From contig CM048849.1 of the NCBI GenBank assembly GCA_026545225.1, forward strand, positions 31,010,336 through 31,074,335: a stretch of DNA of 64,000 nucleotides, read 5' to 3'. Both the position numbers and the translations under genes were made by a program. The notes under the pieces were generated by a model. It made no database searches. It saw nothing but the letters and a program-made list of their open reading frames with translations, and had not been told where the DNA came from. This document shows, piece by piece, positions 35,541 through 46,075 of the stretch (its first letter is position 1; each line of letters opens with the position of its first letter). Source of the DNA: Cornus controversa (Eukaryota; Streptophyta; Magnoliopsida; Cornales; Cornaceae).

Positions 35541-36157
35541 TCTTTAACAAGCTCATTGAGAGCTTGATCAAGTGATGGGAGAGGAGAGAGATGAAGGAGC
35601 CGACCACACAAAGGCTCAAAATCACTATAAAGACTTATCAAGAATTGTTGAAGGTGAGACTGATTAAGATACTCCAAAAATTTTGTGGCTTCTAAAACGT
35701 GTTCTCATGATGGTTCTGAAAGAGCTAGTTGATCCCAAAGACATTTCATATAAGCAAAAAATTCATTAATGCACTAAATTGGTTCCTATTTGAGATTATA
35801 AAGATGAACCATTAATTGATATTGGCGAGCGCCATCAGAACCAGAGTATAAAAAAACAAGCATATCCTAGACTTCTTTGGCAGTGTCATAACTCCCAAAT
35901 TCCATACAAATGGAAGAATTTGTTTGTGTTACGGAGCCATATGATAATCTTATGATTGTTGTTATCCCAATCTTCAACTCAAGAAATAAAGGCATTTGAT
36001 ATTTCTTCTTTGCTCGAAACTGGTAGCTTACGATCCCCAATTATGTAAGATCATATCTTGTGGCCTTTAAGGAAGCTAGCATTGATTGATTCAAAAAAGT
36101 GTAATTGTCCCCATTAAGGATAACAGAAATAGGATGACTAAGCTTATTTTGTGCCAT
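35541..36157 (-). pseudogene. Copia gag (UBN2-like) remnant, interrupted by the hAT
   Basis: Starts at ATG 36155-36157 with MAQNKLSHPISVILNGDNY, typical of Copia gag. It continues through SYDTAKEVWDMLVFLYSG and SHLQQFLISLYSDFEPL to PLPSLDQALNELVKE. At that point the hAT interrupts the frame, and gag sequence resumes below 30907. Several stops occur (for example after RYDLT). Confidence 0.85.
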
Positions 36158-36631
36158 TTCTAAATCTCAAATGTGAAAATAGACTGAAAATCTGAGATCA
36201 GTGTGAAAAACTGAGCAGGACAGGTCAATTTTAAAATTTTTCAGTACTGATGATGACGTGGTAGATTGCTAATGTGGCATGAAAACCTCATCTAAATCTG
36301 ACGTAGCAGGCTAACAATGGAATTGCTGATGTGGCATATGTGTTGGTGTATGAAAATGATGTGGTGGCGCATGGTAAAGTGTGCAGAGTGCTAGAGACTT
36401 CTGGTAGTGTGTGGGGCCCGTGAAGGTCATTTCCAATTGATTTTGGTGGCGTCATATTCGTCTTGGCCTGAGCTTTCGTCTGATATGATCGGATTAGTGA
36501 AAGAACTTCAGGAGACCTATTTTCTACATCGGATAGAATGATGTGTGATCCTTGATGGGTTATTGTAACATCACCAAGGAATTAATCGGCAAAAACGAAA
36601 GAAGGTTTTATAAAACCTAGCTCTGATACCA

Positions 36632-36807
36632 TATTAGAATTATGAGAGAATGAAAGAGAGAAAAATTGATCTCTGTATTGAATGAATTTATTATACATTG
36701 TACACAAGCCTATTTATAGGCATATATCTTCGTGGTTAAGTAAACTTAGGAGATAAGAAATCATATGTAGTTTAGGAGAAAGATAATATTAAATAGATTA
36801 TCTAACA
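36632..36807 (-). repeat. 5' LTR of the Copia element
   Basis: 176 bp. It matches 29124-29230 over their shared part, including GTACACAAGCCTATTTATAGGC with a TATA-like core. The primer site is adjacent at 36620-36631, and the target duplication TGTAG follows at 36808-36812. Confidence 0.9.
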
Positions 36808-36812
36808 TGTAG

Positions 36813-37141
36813 AAATCTCTTACTTGCATAATTGTGACATATTATATATATATCTAGAGACATTTTATGAAATTCTTGAACTAGAATTACTGTTTCACAC
36901 TGCTTAGAACGTTTTACCTACTGTTCAGATCAAATAGAATTATTGTACAGTTCTGAATTTTGTCATATTTCTTATTATTTTTTTTCATTTAAATCATTGT
37001 GTTATTTAGATTTGTTGTATAAATTTACTTGTATCTAAATCATTGAATCTTATAGTGACATTTTTTATTAGAATTTTACAGAAAGTTAGATTCAACTTTG
37101 TCTTTAAGGATTTAACTTTAAATAAAATAAAATTATGTTGA
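36813..37141. other. Spacer between two Copia elements
   Basis: AT-rich. No LTR ends or primer site for the following plus-strand Copia element could be recognised here. Confidence 0.4.
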
Positions 37142-39240
37142 ACAAATTTGATGAGGCCAATAGTGTTAAACCCAATAAATTTAGCGGTAAAAAACTTTAG
37201 GCGTTGGTAGAACAAAATGAGGTATTAGCTAACTATTTTTGGATTTATATCGGTTATTAAATAACCTTAAACTACTGCCTCAACTAAAATTGTCTTAACT
37301 ACATTAATTATTGAAACCTCAACCGCAAAAGAGTCCACCACTCTGTCTATGGCTAAGGAACAAATTGACTACCATTGTCACAATAAAATACTTAGTGCAT
37401 TATCCGACCATCTCTATGATATCTACCATAATACCTCTAGTGCTAAGGAATTATGGAACGCTTTATAAACTGTGTATGGGATTGACGATGCTAACATAGA
37501 GCGATTTGTGGTGTCTAGCTTCAATAATTACAAAATGGTAGAAAATATTACCGTAAGTGAACAAATCCATGAATTTCAAGAATATTTGAGGAAAGTAAAG
37601 AAAAATGACACCAAACTTGGTGAAGATTTTAAAGTGTCAAGTCTAATAGAGAAACTTTCTTCTAGTTGGTTTGAGCTTGCTAGATCTCTTAAACACAAGT
37701 AAAGAGAGTTGACCTTGACCCAAGTTATTAATTCCATTTGAATTGAAGAAAGTCATCGGTCAAGAATCAACCAAAATAATAAGTCAACTAAAGTGAATCT
37801 AGTTGAAAACACTAAAAATTCCAAAAATTGTAACAATAGAGGTCGTAACTAACCTAGAGGGAAACACTTCAAAAATAATAACAAAAAGAACAACCATCAT
37901 GCCAATCAAAACTTTTACCACAATAATAATAGTCATAATAATAACAAACCCAAAAATCCTAAAGGCAAAGGCAAAAATCATGTTTTGTTTGTAGGAGGAT
38001 CAATCATGTGGCGAGGGATTGCTACTACAAAAAGACTTAGCCATAGAAGCCTAAGATAAATTTGAATGAAAGAGGTCCAAAAGATCATGTAATATGTTGA
38101 TGGATCAAGAAAACTCATGCAAACCTTCCATAAGAACTCAAGTTAAGGAAATGTAACTTTAGGAAATGATACAATAGCACAAGTATACCATATTGGAGAT
38201 GTAAACTTGAAGGTTACATCCGAAAATATCATAACTTTAAGGGTAGTACGACATGTTCCTAAAGTGAGGAGAAATCTAGTTAGTGGGTTATCCTTAGTTC
38301 AACAAGGATATAAAGTTGTTTTGGAATCTAATAAAGTTGTTATTACAAAAAATAATATTTTTATTGGAAAATGATATATCAGTGAAGACTTGTTCAAATT
38401 GAATGTTATTTTGGAAATCAATATCAATTCTTCTCATGTTTTTATTGTTGAATCTTGTGGTGTATGGCATAAGAGATTCGGACATATGAGCTTGAAGAAA
38501 ATTAAAAGAATGATGGATCTCAATTTAGTACCCAAACCCATGTTGATTTCAAGGATAAGTGTCAAGTATGTGTACAAGCCAAGTAACCTAGGAAACATTA
38601 TAAGTCCATATAAAGAAATACTCACCTCTTAGAACTCATACATAGTGATGTGTGTAATTCTAATAGACCTCTAACTAGAGGTGGAAATAAATACTTTGTG
38701 ACATTTATTGATGATTGTTCCAACTATTGGTATCTATACTTGACAAAACTAATGATGAGGTATTTGAAAATTTTAAAGTGTACAAAAATGAAGTTGACAA
38801 TCAGCTAGAGAAGAAAATCAAAAGACTTAGATCCGATAGAGGTGGTAAATACGGCCTTAATGATCTTATATATTTTTGCGATGAACATGAAATCTTAGAC
38901 GAAGTAATTCCTCCATATTCTCCATAATCCAACGGGGTAGACAAAAGAAATAATATAACTCTTTTGGATATGATTAACTCAATGCTCTTAAGTTCTAGTG
39001 CACTTGAAAACTTGTGGGTGGAAGCAATGCTTACTACATGCTTTATACACAATCGAGAAATTGTGGGTGATAATAATAAAACTCCATATAAGATATGGAA
39101 ACATAGAGCTCCTAATATCAAAATCCTAAAAGTGTGGGGGTGCTTAGTCAAAGTGTTTATATTTGAACTTAAGAGGAAGAAGATAGGTTCTAAAATCATA
39201 GATACCATCTTTTTAGTATATGCCTAAAATAGTAGTGCCA
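37142..39240 (+). pseudogene. Second Copia element, gag-protease-integrase half, heavily decayed
   Basis: The gag begins near 37132 (MLNKFDEANSVKPNKFSGK) and continues to FEL ARSLKHK at 37700. An Asn/Lys-rich stretch (37790-37980) follows. The zinc knuckle (about 37990-38030) can be read only across a frameshift. Then come a protease-like segment ending VVRHVPKVRRNLVSG (38230-38290) and pre-integrase WHKRFGHMS (38464-38492). The integrase core follows with RLRSDRGGKYG (38826-38858) and a GVDKRNN motif in place of GVAERKN (38934-38955), then LENLWVEAM and VWGCLVKVF. Stops are frequent. No LTRs were found. Confidence 0.85.
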
Positions 39241-40680
39241 ATAGATTTTTAGTAATAAATTCTGAAATAAGCAAAATTTCTAATAATACAATTGTTGAAT
39301 CTAGAAATTCCATTTTTCCGTATGAATCAAAGATTCTTAAACAAGTGATTGATAAATCATTTTCTAGTGGAATTCCATCTACTAGTACTCCTTTAGAGGA
39401 AGAATCTGAACCACAAGAACTTCCTACTACTTATAAAGAAGTCATGACTTCCATAGATGCTTCATTTTGAAAGGATGCGATAAACAGTGAGTTTGAATCT
39501 ATAATTTAAAATAATACATGGGTATTAACTAACTTGCCTTTCAAAAATAAAGCCATTGGATGTAAATGAGTCTTTAAAAGAAAACTAAAACTTGATGGGA
39601 ATATAGACAAGTATAAAGCTAGGCTAGTAGTTAAGGGTTTTAAACAAAATAAGGATATAGATTACTTTGACACGTATTCACGTATATATAATATTACTAC
39701 CATTAGGATCTTAGTAGCCCTAGCGTCTTTACATAATTTAGTTATTCATCAAATGGACATTAAGACTGCATCCTTAATGGAGACCTAGAATATATATGGA
39801 GCAACTAGACGGTTTTATAGTTAAAGGCCAATAATATAAAGTATGTAAGTTAGTTAAATCATTATATGGCCTTAAGCAAGCTCTGAAACAATGGCACAAA
39901 AAATTTGATAGAGTAATACTAAAATATGGTTTTAAGATCAATGAATTCGATAAATGCATATACTTTAAGGAGAATAATGGACATCATGTGATATTATGCC
40001 TATATGTGGATGACATACTTATTTTTGGAACCAATTTGGAGATAGTAAATGATCTTAAATCATATCTAGCTAGGAATTTTGACATGAATGACTTGGGAGA
40101 AGTTGATGTAATCTTAAGTATGAAAATAGAAAGAAATTATCAAAGGATTACATTAAACCAATCTAATACCATAGATAAAATGTTGAAGAAATATAACTAC
40201 TTTGATAGCAAGCCAGTGTCGACTCTTTATAATCCTAGTGTACACTTAAAGAAAAATGATGGAGAACCCATTTCTCAACTGAAATACTCACAGATAATTG
40301 GATCCTTATTATATATTGCAAATAAAACTAGGCCTAATATTGCATATGCTGTTGGGAGACTTAGTAAATACACACATAACCCTAATAAAGATTATTAGGA
40401 TGCATTAAAGAGAGTTTTTAAATATCTTAAAGGCAACTATAAGGAATTCACTAAGTTATCAAGGTTTTCCTAATGTAGTTGAGGGGATATATTGATGTAA
40501 ATTGGATAACTGATAATGTATATATAACATCTACTAATAGTTATAAATTTATTTTAGGTGGAGCTGCAATGTCTTTGGGTTCGAAGAAACAAACTATAAT
40601 ATCTAAAAGTACTATGGAGTCCGAGTTTATAACATTAGACACACCTGTACTAAAACAGATTGGGTTAAAAACTTAATGTT
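39241..40680 (+). pseudogene. Second Copia element, RT-RNase H half, decayed
   Basis: Codons for KYKARLVVKGFKQ (39610-39650) and the following YFDTYS mark the RT start. A frameshifted stretch (39780-39960) precedes LYVDDILIFG (from about 40000), where the YVDD active site is intact. RNase H-region motifs follow: IIGSLLYIANKTRPNIAYAV (40297-40356), YLKGN, and in a shifted frame [10 protein letters not shown] (40600-40635). The element breaks off near 40680 within the RNase H tail. Confidence 0.85.
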
Positions 40681-40689
40681 AGACATACT

Positions 40690-41923
40690 GATGCACGTGG
40701 TTAACTACTATCAATTAAAATACCACACTTCATAATATAACGAATCCTCGTAGGATAAGGCTATTGAAAAAGAGGTTATCGATCTTATACGACTTGCGTA
40801 AATACGATCGATTGTGCCGCTAATTTTCAAGTTCAATTCCAATTAAATTCAAGATTATTTGATTGTTGTTATTGTAATTGAAGGCTAAATGAAAACTAAG
40901 CAAACTACAATTAAACCAAGTAGATTGAGATTTAATCAAGGAAAGAAATCTAGGAAAATTGACTTCACCACCAACTTCTTAACATTGGACAATTGTATTC
41001 AAATTGGGGAAATTACTATACGCATTATTGAATTGGTTGTTTACAAGCTCACAACAAATCATTACTAAAAATTAATTCAAAATTAGATCAAGCATAATTC
41101 ATATTTGGTTGACAGGAATTGTGGAACTAACTACTTCTAAGCTAAACCATACTAATTTGTAATGCAATTTATCTTCCATTAGCATGAATTATCAAAGTCC
41201 TAATTTAGAATGTCTAATTAGTCCCAATTGCATGATTTTTCCTTTATAACCTTAAGAAACGAAGAAGGAATTGAGATCAATCACAGTACGATTTCATCTA
41301 AGACAAGAATAAAATCACATTGAAATTGAATTTGAATCATTAAATGCCCCAATTCATAGTACAACTATTGAATCAAACCCTAATCATGCAATTCATACAT
41401 AGATAGCAAAATCTCTAATTCAATTTGCAATTGAACCAATGAAAGAGAGAATTAGGGTTATATTATTTCCCTAGATAAATGTTTAGCCTCTCATGATATG
41501 GATTGAAGTCTTCATCAATGTGAAATTCTCCATCTTCATAGCTCTTCAATCTCCAAGAGAAAACCCAAAATCGCCCCTATGGCTCGCTCTCTAAGACTAC
41601 AAAAAAATGGCTTCAATTCAACTTTATATAGGCTTTAAGTCATACCTTCGGGTGCAAGGGTGCACGTGCACCCTTTAAAAGGTGCATGTGCACCTTTTAC
41701 TTAGAATTGGCAAATTGGGCCTGATTCAGCCCAATCCTTAATGTAAAACTGATGAACCTAAAGGGGGAGGGAGTGAATAGGTTCTTCAATTTTTCTTCCT
41801 AATATTGCAAGTTTTGCTGGCACATGCAATCACACAATTAATGAACACACAGATTTACAGAGGAAAATCCCAGGGTGGGGAAAAAACCTCTTCGAACTGA
41901 GCTCCACTATGTCTAAAGGGGTA
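40690..41923. other. LTR-like or leader-like non-coding sequence with stacked palindromes
   Basis: No gene is supported. A purine block AAAGGGGGAGGGAGTG (41759-41774) could be a polypurine tract of another LTR element. The most notable content is the pair of palindromes at 41656-41698. Confidence 0.35.
41656..41698. repeat. Two adjacent palindromes with GGTGCA(C/T)GTGCACC cores
   Basis: A perfect 20-bp palindrome AAGGGTGCACGTGCACCCTT occupies 41656-41675. One base later AAAAGGTGCA (41677-41686), a 2-base spacer and TGCACCTTTT (41689-41698) form a second. The first contains the G-box core CACGTG. Confidence 0.95.
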
Positions 41924-42139
41924 GTACATGTCACACCCCGATTTCTGATACCAGGAAATCGATAGTGATTATGTAAGAAATCATACTCCCAATCACACTT
42001 CCTCTTTGATATCATGCTTGATATCGTCACATGTCACTTAATCATCTCACATTATTATCGTGGAACATACATCATACCCATAATCTCATAAAATATAACT
42101 CAAGGTGTTCAATAATACATATAACACTCTCATTCAAAT

Positions 42140-42370
42140 TTCGGTCGACTGAAAGCTAGGCAATTCATCGGCTGAGTGGTCCTCAGCTTCGGTCAACTGA
42201 AGGAAGTCTTTTAGTTGACTAAAAGGTTGTTTTCGTTGACTGGAGGATCTTTCGGTCGACTGATGAAATGTTTCGGTCGACCGAAATAGGTCCCTGTAGA
42301 CCCTACAAATGCAAATTCTAAGTATCTCACACTTTCGGTCGACTGATAGGGGCATCAATCGACTAAAACT
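42140..42370. repeat. Array of GTCGAC-centred palindrome-like motifs in solo LTR C
   Basis: Exact GTCGAC cores at 42144, 42255, 42276 and 42338, mostly inside TTTCGGTCGACTGA-type contexts. One perfect 16-bp palindrome TTTCGGTCGACCGAAA lies at 42271-42286. At least four variants (GTCAAC, GTTGAC, TTGACT, ATCGAC) lie between them. The array starts 211 bp from the LTR 3' end in the retroelement sense. Confidence 0.9.
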
Positions 42371-43926
42371 CCCCAGATCCTATTTTCCTCTGTTTCAAAT
42401 CCTTAATTTGACCTCCTTAAGGTTCATGCTTCAAAAGGTGATTCTATATGCAAGTTTTTCATTATTCAATACTTATCATGTATAATTGAAAATTGTATTT
42501 ATCATTTATGCAACAATTACCCAATCTCATGCACCTTTATATCTATCGTTCTCTATTAATATCCATACATACATAGAATTTAAAGAAAAACCAACTCATC
42601 ATGTTCATTATCTAGCATTCAACATATTCATACAAATTCTCAAGTAAGAAGAAATAACGTAATAGGTCTAAGCTCTCATACACATGTCAAGTGCACTAAG
42701 TCCACATCCCGGACGTACCAAATAACAAAATAACTAGAAAAAAGGGTTCAATGACCCCATATCCATCTCATGGATGATCACCCTCAAGAACTTCCTTGCC
42801 ATGTCTTGAAAATGTTAATGTATAGAGATGAACAAGTTCAACAGCTCAAAGTAATATGTTGTGCAATCCATTCAAGTCCACATTTCATATCACTGCATAA
42901 AGGCAATTCAACGTGTATAATCATGCTAGGTGTCATGCTTCCTAGTATTCTAGTCAATTTATAATGTTTATTTCCATGACATACTCATCAAATACATTTA
43001 ACAACCATAAAGTTCACAACATGTTTCATTGTACAAATCATCATATCTATAACATATGACATAACCAAATTTATTCATAATTCCACTTAATCCACATAAG
43101 TCACATTATCTCATATAATTCAACATAAGGTCACATTGTATACTTAAAATTTCAAGGACACTCTCGGAATTGGCATCACACTCACACATATCCCGGATAT
43201 GTGCCGAAGCCCCATATCCCATTTCCTAATTATTTTAGGGCTACTAACCCACCAGTAACCAACCCTCTTGTACAAGTTCAAGGTCTTACAACCCCCAGAG
43301 ATATACTCTACGTCTAATTTTTACATGAACCATCTCTGAGTCTCACACTCAGTCACACAAAACATATCACATTTTGCATATACATTCACTACTCTTAATG
43401 CATTACATCTAATTCATGTCCTATGTCCATTCTAGCGTGTCATGCAATGATTCATAATAACACAAGTATACATTCAAATTTCAAAGTCATGCTTTCCAAT
43501 AAACTCATCAAAACTCAACATATGCAATCTATATCTCAATTTGCACATCTAGGCAATTCAAGCATTCAACAACCTTTATAAATCATTTCCAATTCAATGA
43601 GACATATATCATCAATTTAAATCAACAATGAATCCATAGGATGTCATATCATTATATGTAATATAATTACATCAATTTTATACTAAAAAAATGAAATTAA
43701 ACTTGAAATGTAAGACACAACACATACCCTCTACCTCAATAGCTATAGTTTCAAGTTATTCCTCACTTCACTCAAAAAATTAATTTTCTTGAAAATCAAT
43801 TTCGGACTGATCAAACTTGATCCCACGTCACGTAGATCGTTTCTTCCTTCTTCGGCGAACTCGAATTCTCACTTGAAGTCCCTCTAAATTGATGAAGAAG
43901 GAAAGAAGAAGATAAAGCTACATATG

Positions 43927-43975
<49 letters not shown>
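43927..43975. repeat. Compound (TA)n(GT)n microsatellite
   Basis: About 19 bases of TA followed by about 30 bases of GT, inside solo LTR C. Confidence 0.95.
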
Positions 43976-43979
<4 letters not shown>

Positions 43980-44550
43980 TACAGCTGCTGGAAATTCAGA
44001 ATGAAGAGATGAATCCTCTTTTTGCTATTTGTAGCAAAATGACCTACTCTTAATTACAACAATGCCATTACTTTTCCCTAAATCTTCCCGGACTCATTTT
44101 CGGAGTTTCGTAACTCCGATTGACACGAAATAAATTTCGTAGTGGGTCAAATACTTTATTTAAACTACCCTCCAAATTTAGAGCCATTCCAACAATTTCG
44201 GATTTTTTGGACCCGTGGGGCTCGTATCCCTTGGTCAACCGGACCCAAAAAAATCAAATTTGGTCAAACGCTCCGAAAATTTCTCCAAACCTTAAGTATG
44301 TTATCTAAACATGTATTTCACCTTTAAAACACATAAACAATCATTTAAAACATTAATATGACAATTAAATAAAATGATGAAAAATGAAAAAAAGTGTTCA
44401 CGGTTCTTACGGTACAGTAATTCCCCAATCACTTTCTCACTCACCCAATTCACAACATAATCGCTTCAGCACTCAACCCAGTTCACAGCCTCCCTAGCCC
44501 TGAATCACTCTCACCAAATCTCACAACAACTTTTTCGCTCTCAACCCAGC

Positions 44551-46070
44551 TGATAGGCGTTGAATGTTACGCATTCTAGCCTCTTAACTTATGTATTTTA
44601 TTCTCTTAGTGATAGATTATTTTGTTATTTTACTTTGTTTTAGTATTTTCTGTATTTTCAGGGCCTTAATGATTATTTCAGTTAAAACCAAGCTTTTGGG
44701 CATTTAAAGAAGACATCCAAGATGGTGAGATGAAGCCTACATCAAGGAGATTCACTCAACCATTTATTTTAACTCAAATCAGCCCAAGGAAGAGGTCCAA
44801 GAGAATTACAGCTGCTTAAGAAGGTTTCGGGCCTGAAGCCCAAATCTGCGCATAATACAGTCTTAATCCCGTTTTGGAAAATGGACCAGAAGTCTTATTT
44901 TCGAGCCTCAAATCGACATTATTTTTACGTAAGGTTGAACGAAATTTGATTCTGCACACTTTTGTATTTCATGAAAATTCCGTAAATCGAACTTCTAGTG
45001 GGTCAAAAGTTGGGCCGAAGTCAGCAGGAAAAACCCACCTGATTAGTGCTGCGGGAAACCCTAATTTATTCCTAATTGGATTAGGAATTTGGTGTATTCT
45101 CTTGGGGAATAAAGTAAAGACTTGGAGGCTGAATTGAGGAGAGATTAGATAGAGAGAACAGAGCTTGGAGAGTCTGAGAAGGCTGAGAAGAGAACAGAAA
45201 CATATTGCAGAGCCATTGGAGAACAAAGTCATACGCGTAATTCAGAAAGATGATGTCTTCTTCCTCAACAGTTGAAGCTTCTTCTTCTACCATGAGCGGT
45301 TAGTTCATCCACTAGGTTTTAATGTAGCCCTAACAAAGCATCAATGGTTTGATTGTTTTAATTATTGGGGACCTTTATATACATGCATAGATTGTGTAAT
45401 TGAGAGGATTCTTATTATAGAATTGAGCAATAAAAGTCTTGTAAATTCAATCTCAATGATTTCTTATCTTGTCTTAGATATTTTAGTTGTTGTTATTGAA
45501 CTCAATCTCTCTTATTTTCTGTGATCATGAGAGAGATTATTACACAATGGTAATCACTGAATATATTGTTATGAGCTTTGACGGATTATGCCTAGAGAAG
45601 ATGAACCATACTGCACCCTAGATTAGAGTAGTTAGGCAGATGGCCCATGCCAATCGAAGATAGTCCATGGCTTAGCCTTAATCATATGTTATCTTCTTGA
45701 CGGATGAAGGTGAGCTTGTAGCCACCGACACCACTTATGCATGATGTAATTCCCCTATAGTTGATTCAATTGACCATTGATTGTGGAGTTAGTGGTGAAG
45801 TCAAACACCCTAGATTTCTCTCTTATTATCTTCACTATCTTATTTATCTTTGATTTATTTTATTTTATCTTTTTAATTAGTTTAAAAATTAAAATTCTTT
45901 TCTCTTAAATTTAATTAAAGTTAATTCCGTATTCCAACTCATCAGACCATAATCCCTAAGGTACGATACCCCTTCCTTTCGATAGCCCTATTCTGCAAGG
46001 AATTCATTCTATTGCGAAGTGTGGAAATTTTTAATTGATATATTTTTGAGTCACACTCACACACGAATCA
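44551..46070 (+). mobile_element. Solo LTR of a Ty3/gypsy (Tat-like) element (type D)
   Basis: Ends TGATAGGCGTTG (44551) and ...CACACGAATCA (46070), with perfect target duplications CCAGC at 44546-44550 and 46071-46075. Removing one duplication and the LTR restores a smooth sequence, CTCTCAACCCAGCCCAAGC. It shares blocks with the LTR at 20777-22383, including TGTAGCC(C/T)TAA, TTGTCTTA(G/A)ATATT and ATTCTATTGCGA. No internal coding region is attached. Confidence 0.8.
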
Positions 46071-46075
46071 CCAGC

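Larger units (their letters stand above)
29124..36807 (-). mobile_element. Copia LTR retrotransposon with internal deletion and a nested hAT
   Basis: Minus-strand element. The 5' LTR is at 36632-36807 (TG...CA with the inner end mutated to TA). The primer site TGGTATCAGAGC (complement at 36620-36631) matches initiator tRNA-Met. The gag is at 35541-36157 and protease/integrase at 29240-30900. The truncated 3' LTR is at 29124-29230. Perfect 5-bp target duplications TGTAG flank it. RT and RNase H are missing: integrase C-terminal codons run straight into the 3' LTR, which has itself lost its start. Without the hAT (4,617 bp plus its 8-bp duplication) the element would be about 3.06 kb. Confidence 0.9.
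41929..44411 (-). mobile_element. Solo LTR of a Ty3/gypsy element (type C)
   Basis: Plus-strand ends are TGTCACACCCCG (41929) and ...TTCTTACG (44411; the expected terminal A is mutated). Perfect 5-bp target duplications GTACA lie at 41924-41928 and 44412-44416. The minus-strand 3' end, CGGGGTGTGACA, is the same as in the LTR at 59617-62186. The tail region (GACAATTAAATAAAATGATGAA, then a CGGTTCTTAC-like end) corresponds to that of the 49630-52266 LTR. It includes a motif array (42140-42370) and a TA/GT microsatellite (43927-43975). No coding sequence is present. Confidence 0.85.

Noticed and set aside
36620..36631. tRNA-Met-like sequence (also at 10299, 10593, 56166, 57878 and 62191)
   Set aside because: These are 12-base retrotransposon primer sites next to LTR ends. 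No cloverleaf sequence surrounds them.
37799..37994. Overlapping frames on both strands rich in Ile/Thr or Phe/Val
   Set aside because: Out-of-frame readings of the Asn/Lys-rich gag linker of the Copia element.
42134..42358. 74-codon frame with repeated STE-type peptides
   Set aside because: Translation of the GTCGAC array in solo LTR C.
42140..42370. CRISPR-like array of short repeats
   Set aside because: The repeats are imperfect palindromes with irregular spacing, inside a plant LTR. There are no spacers of uniform length and no cas genes.
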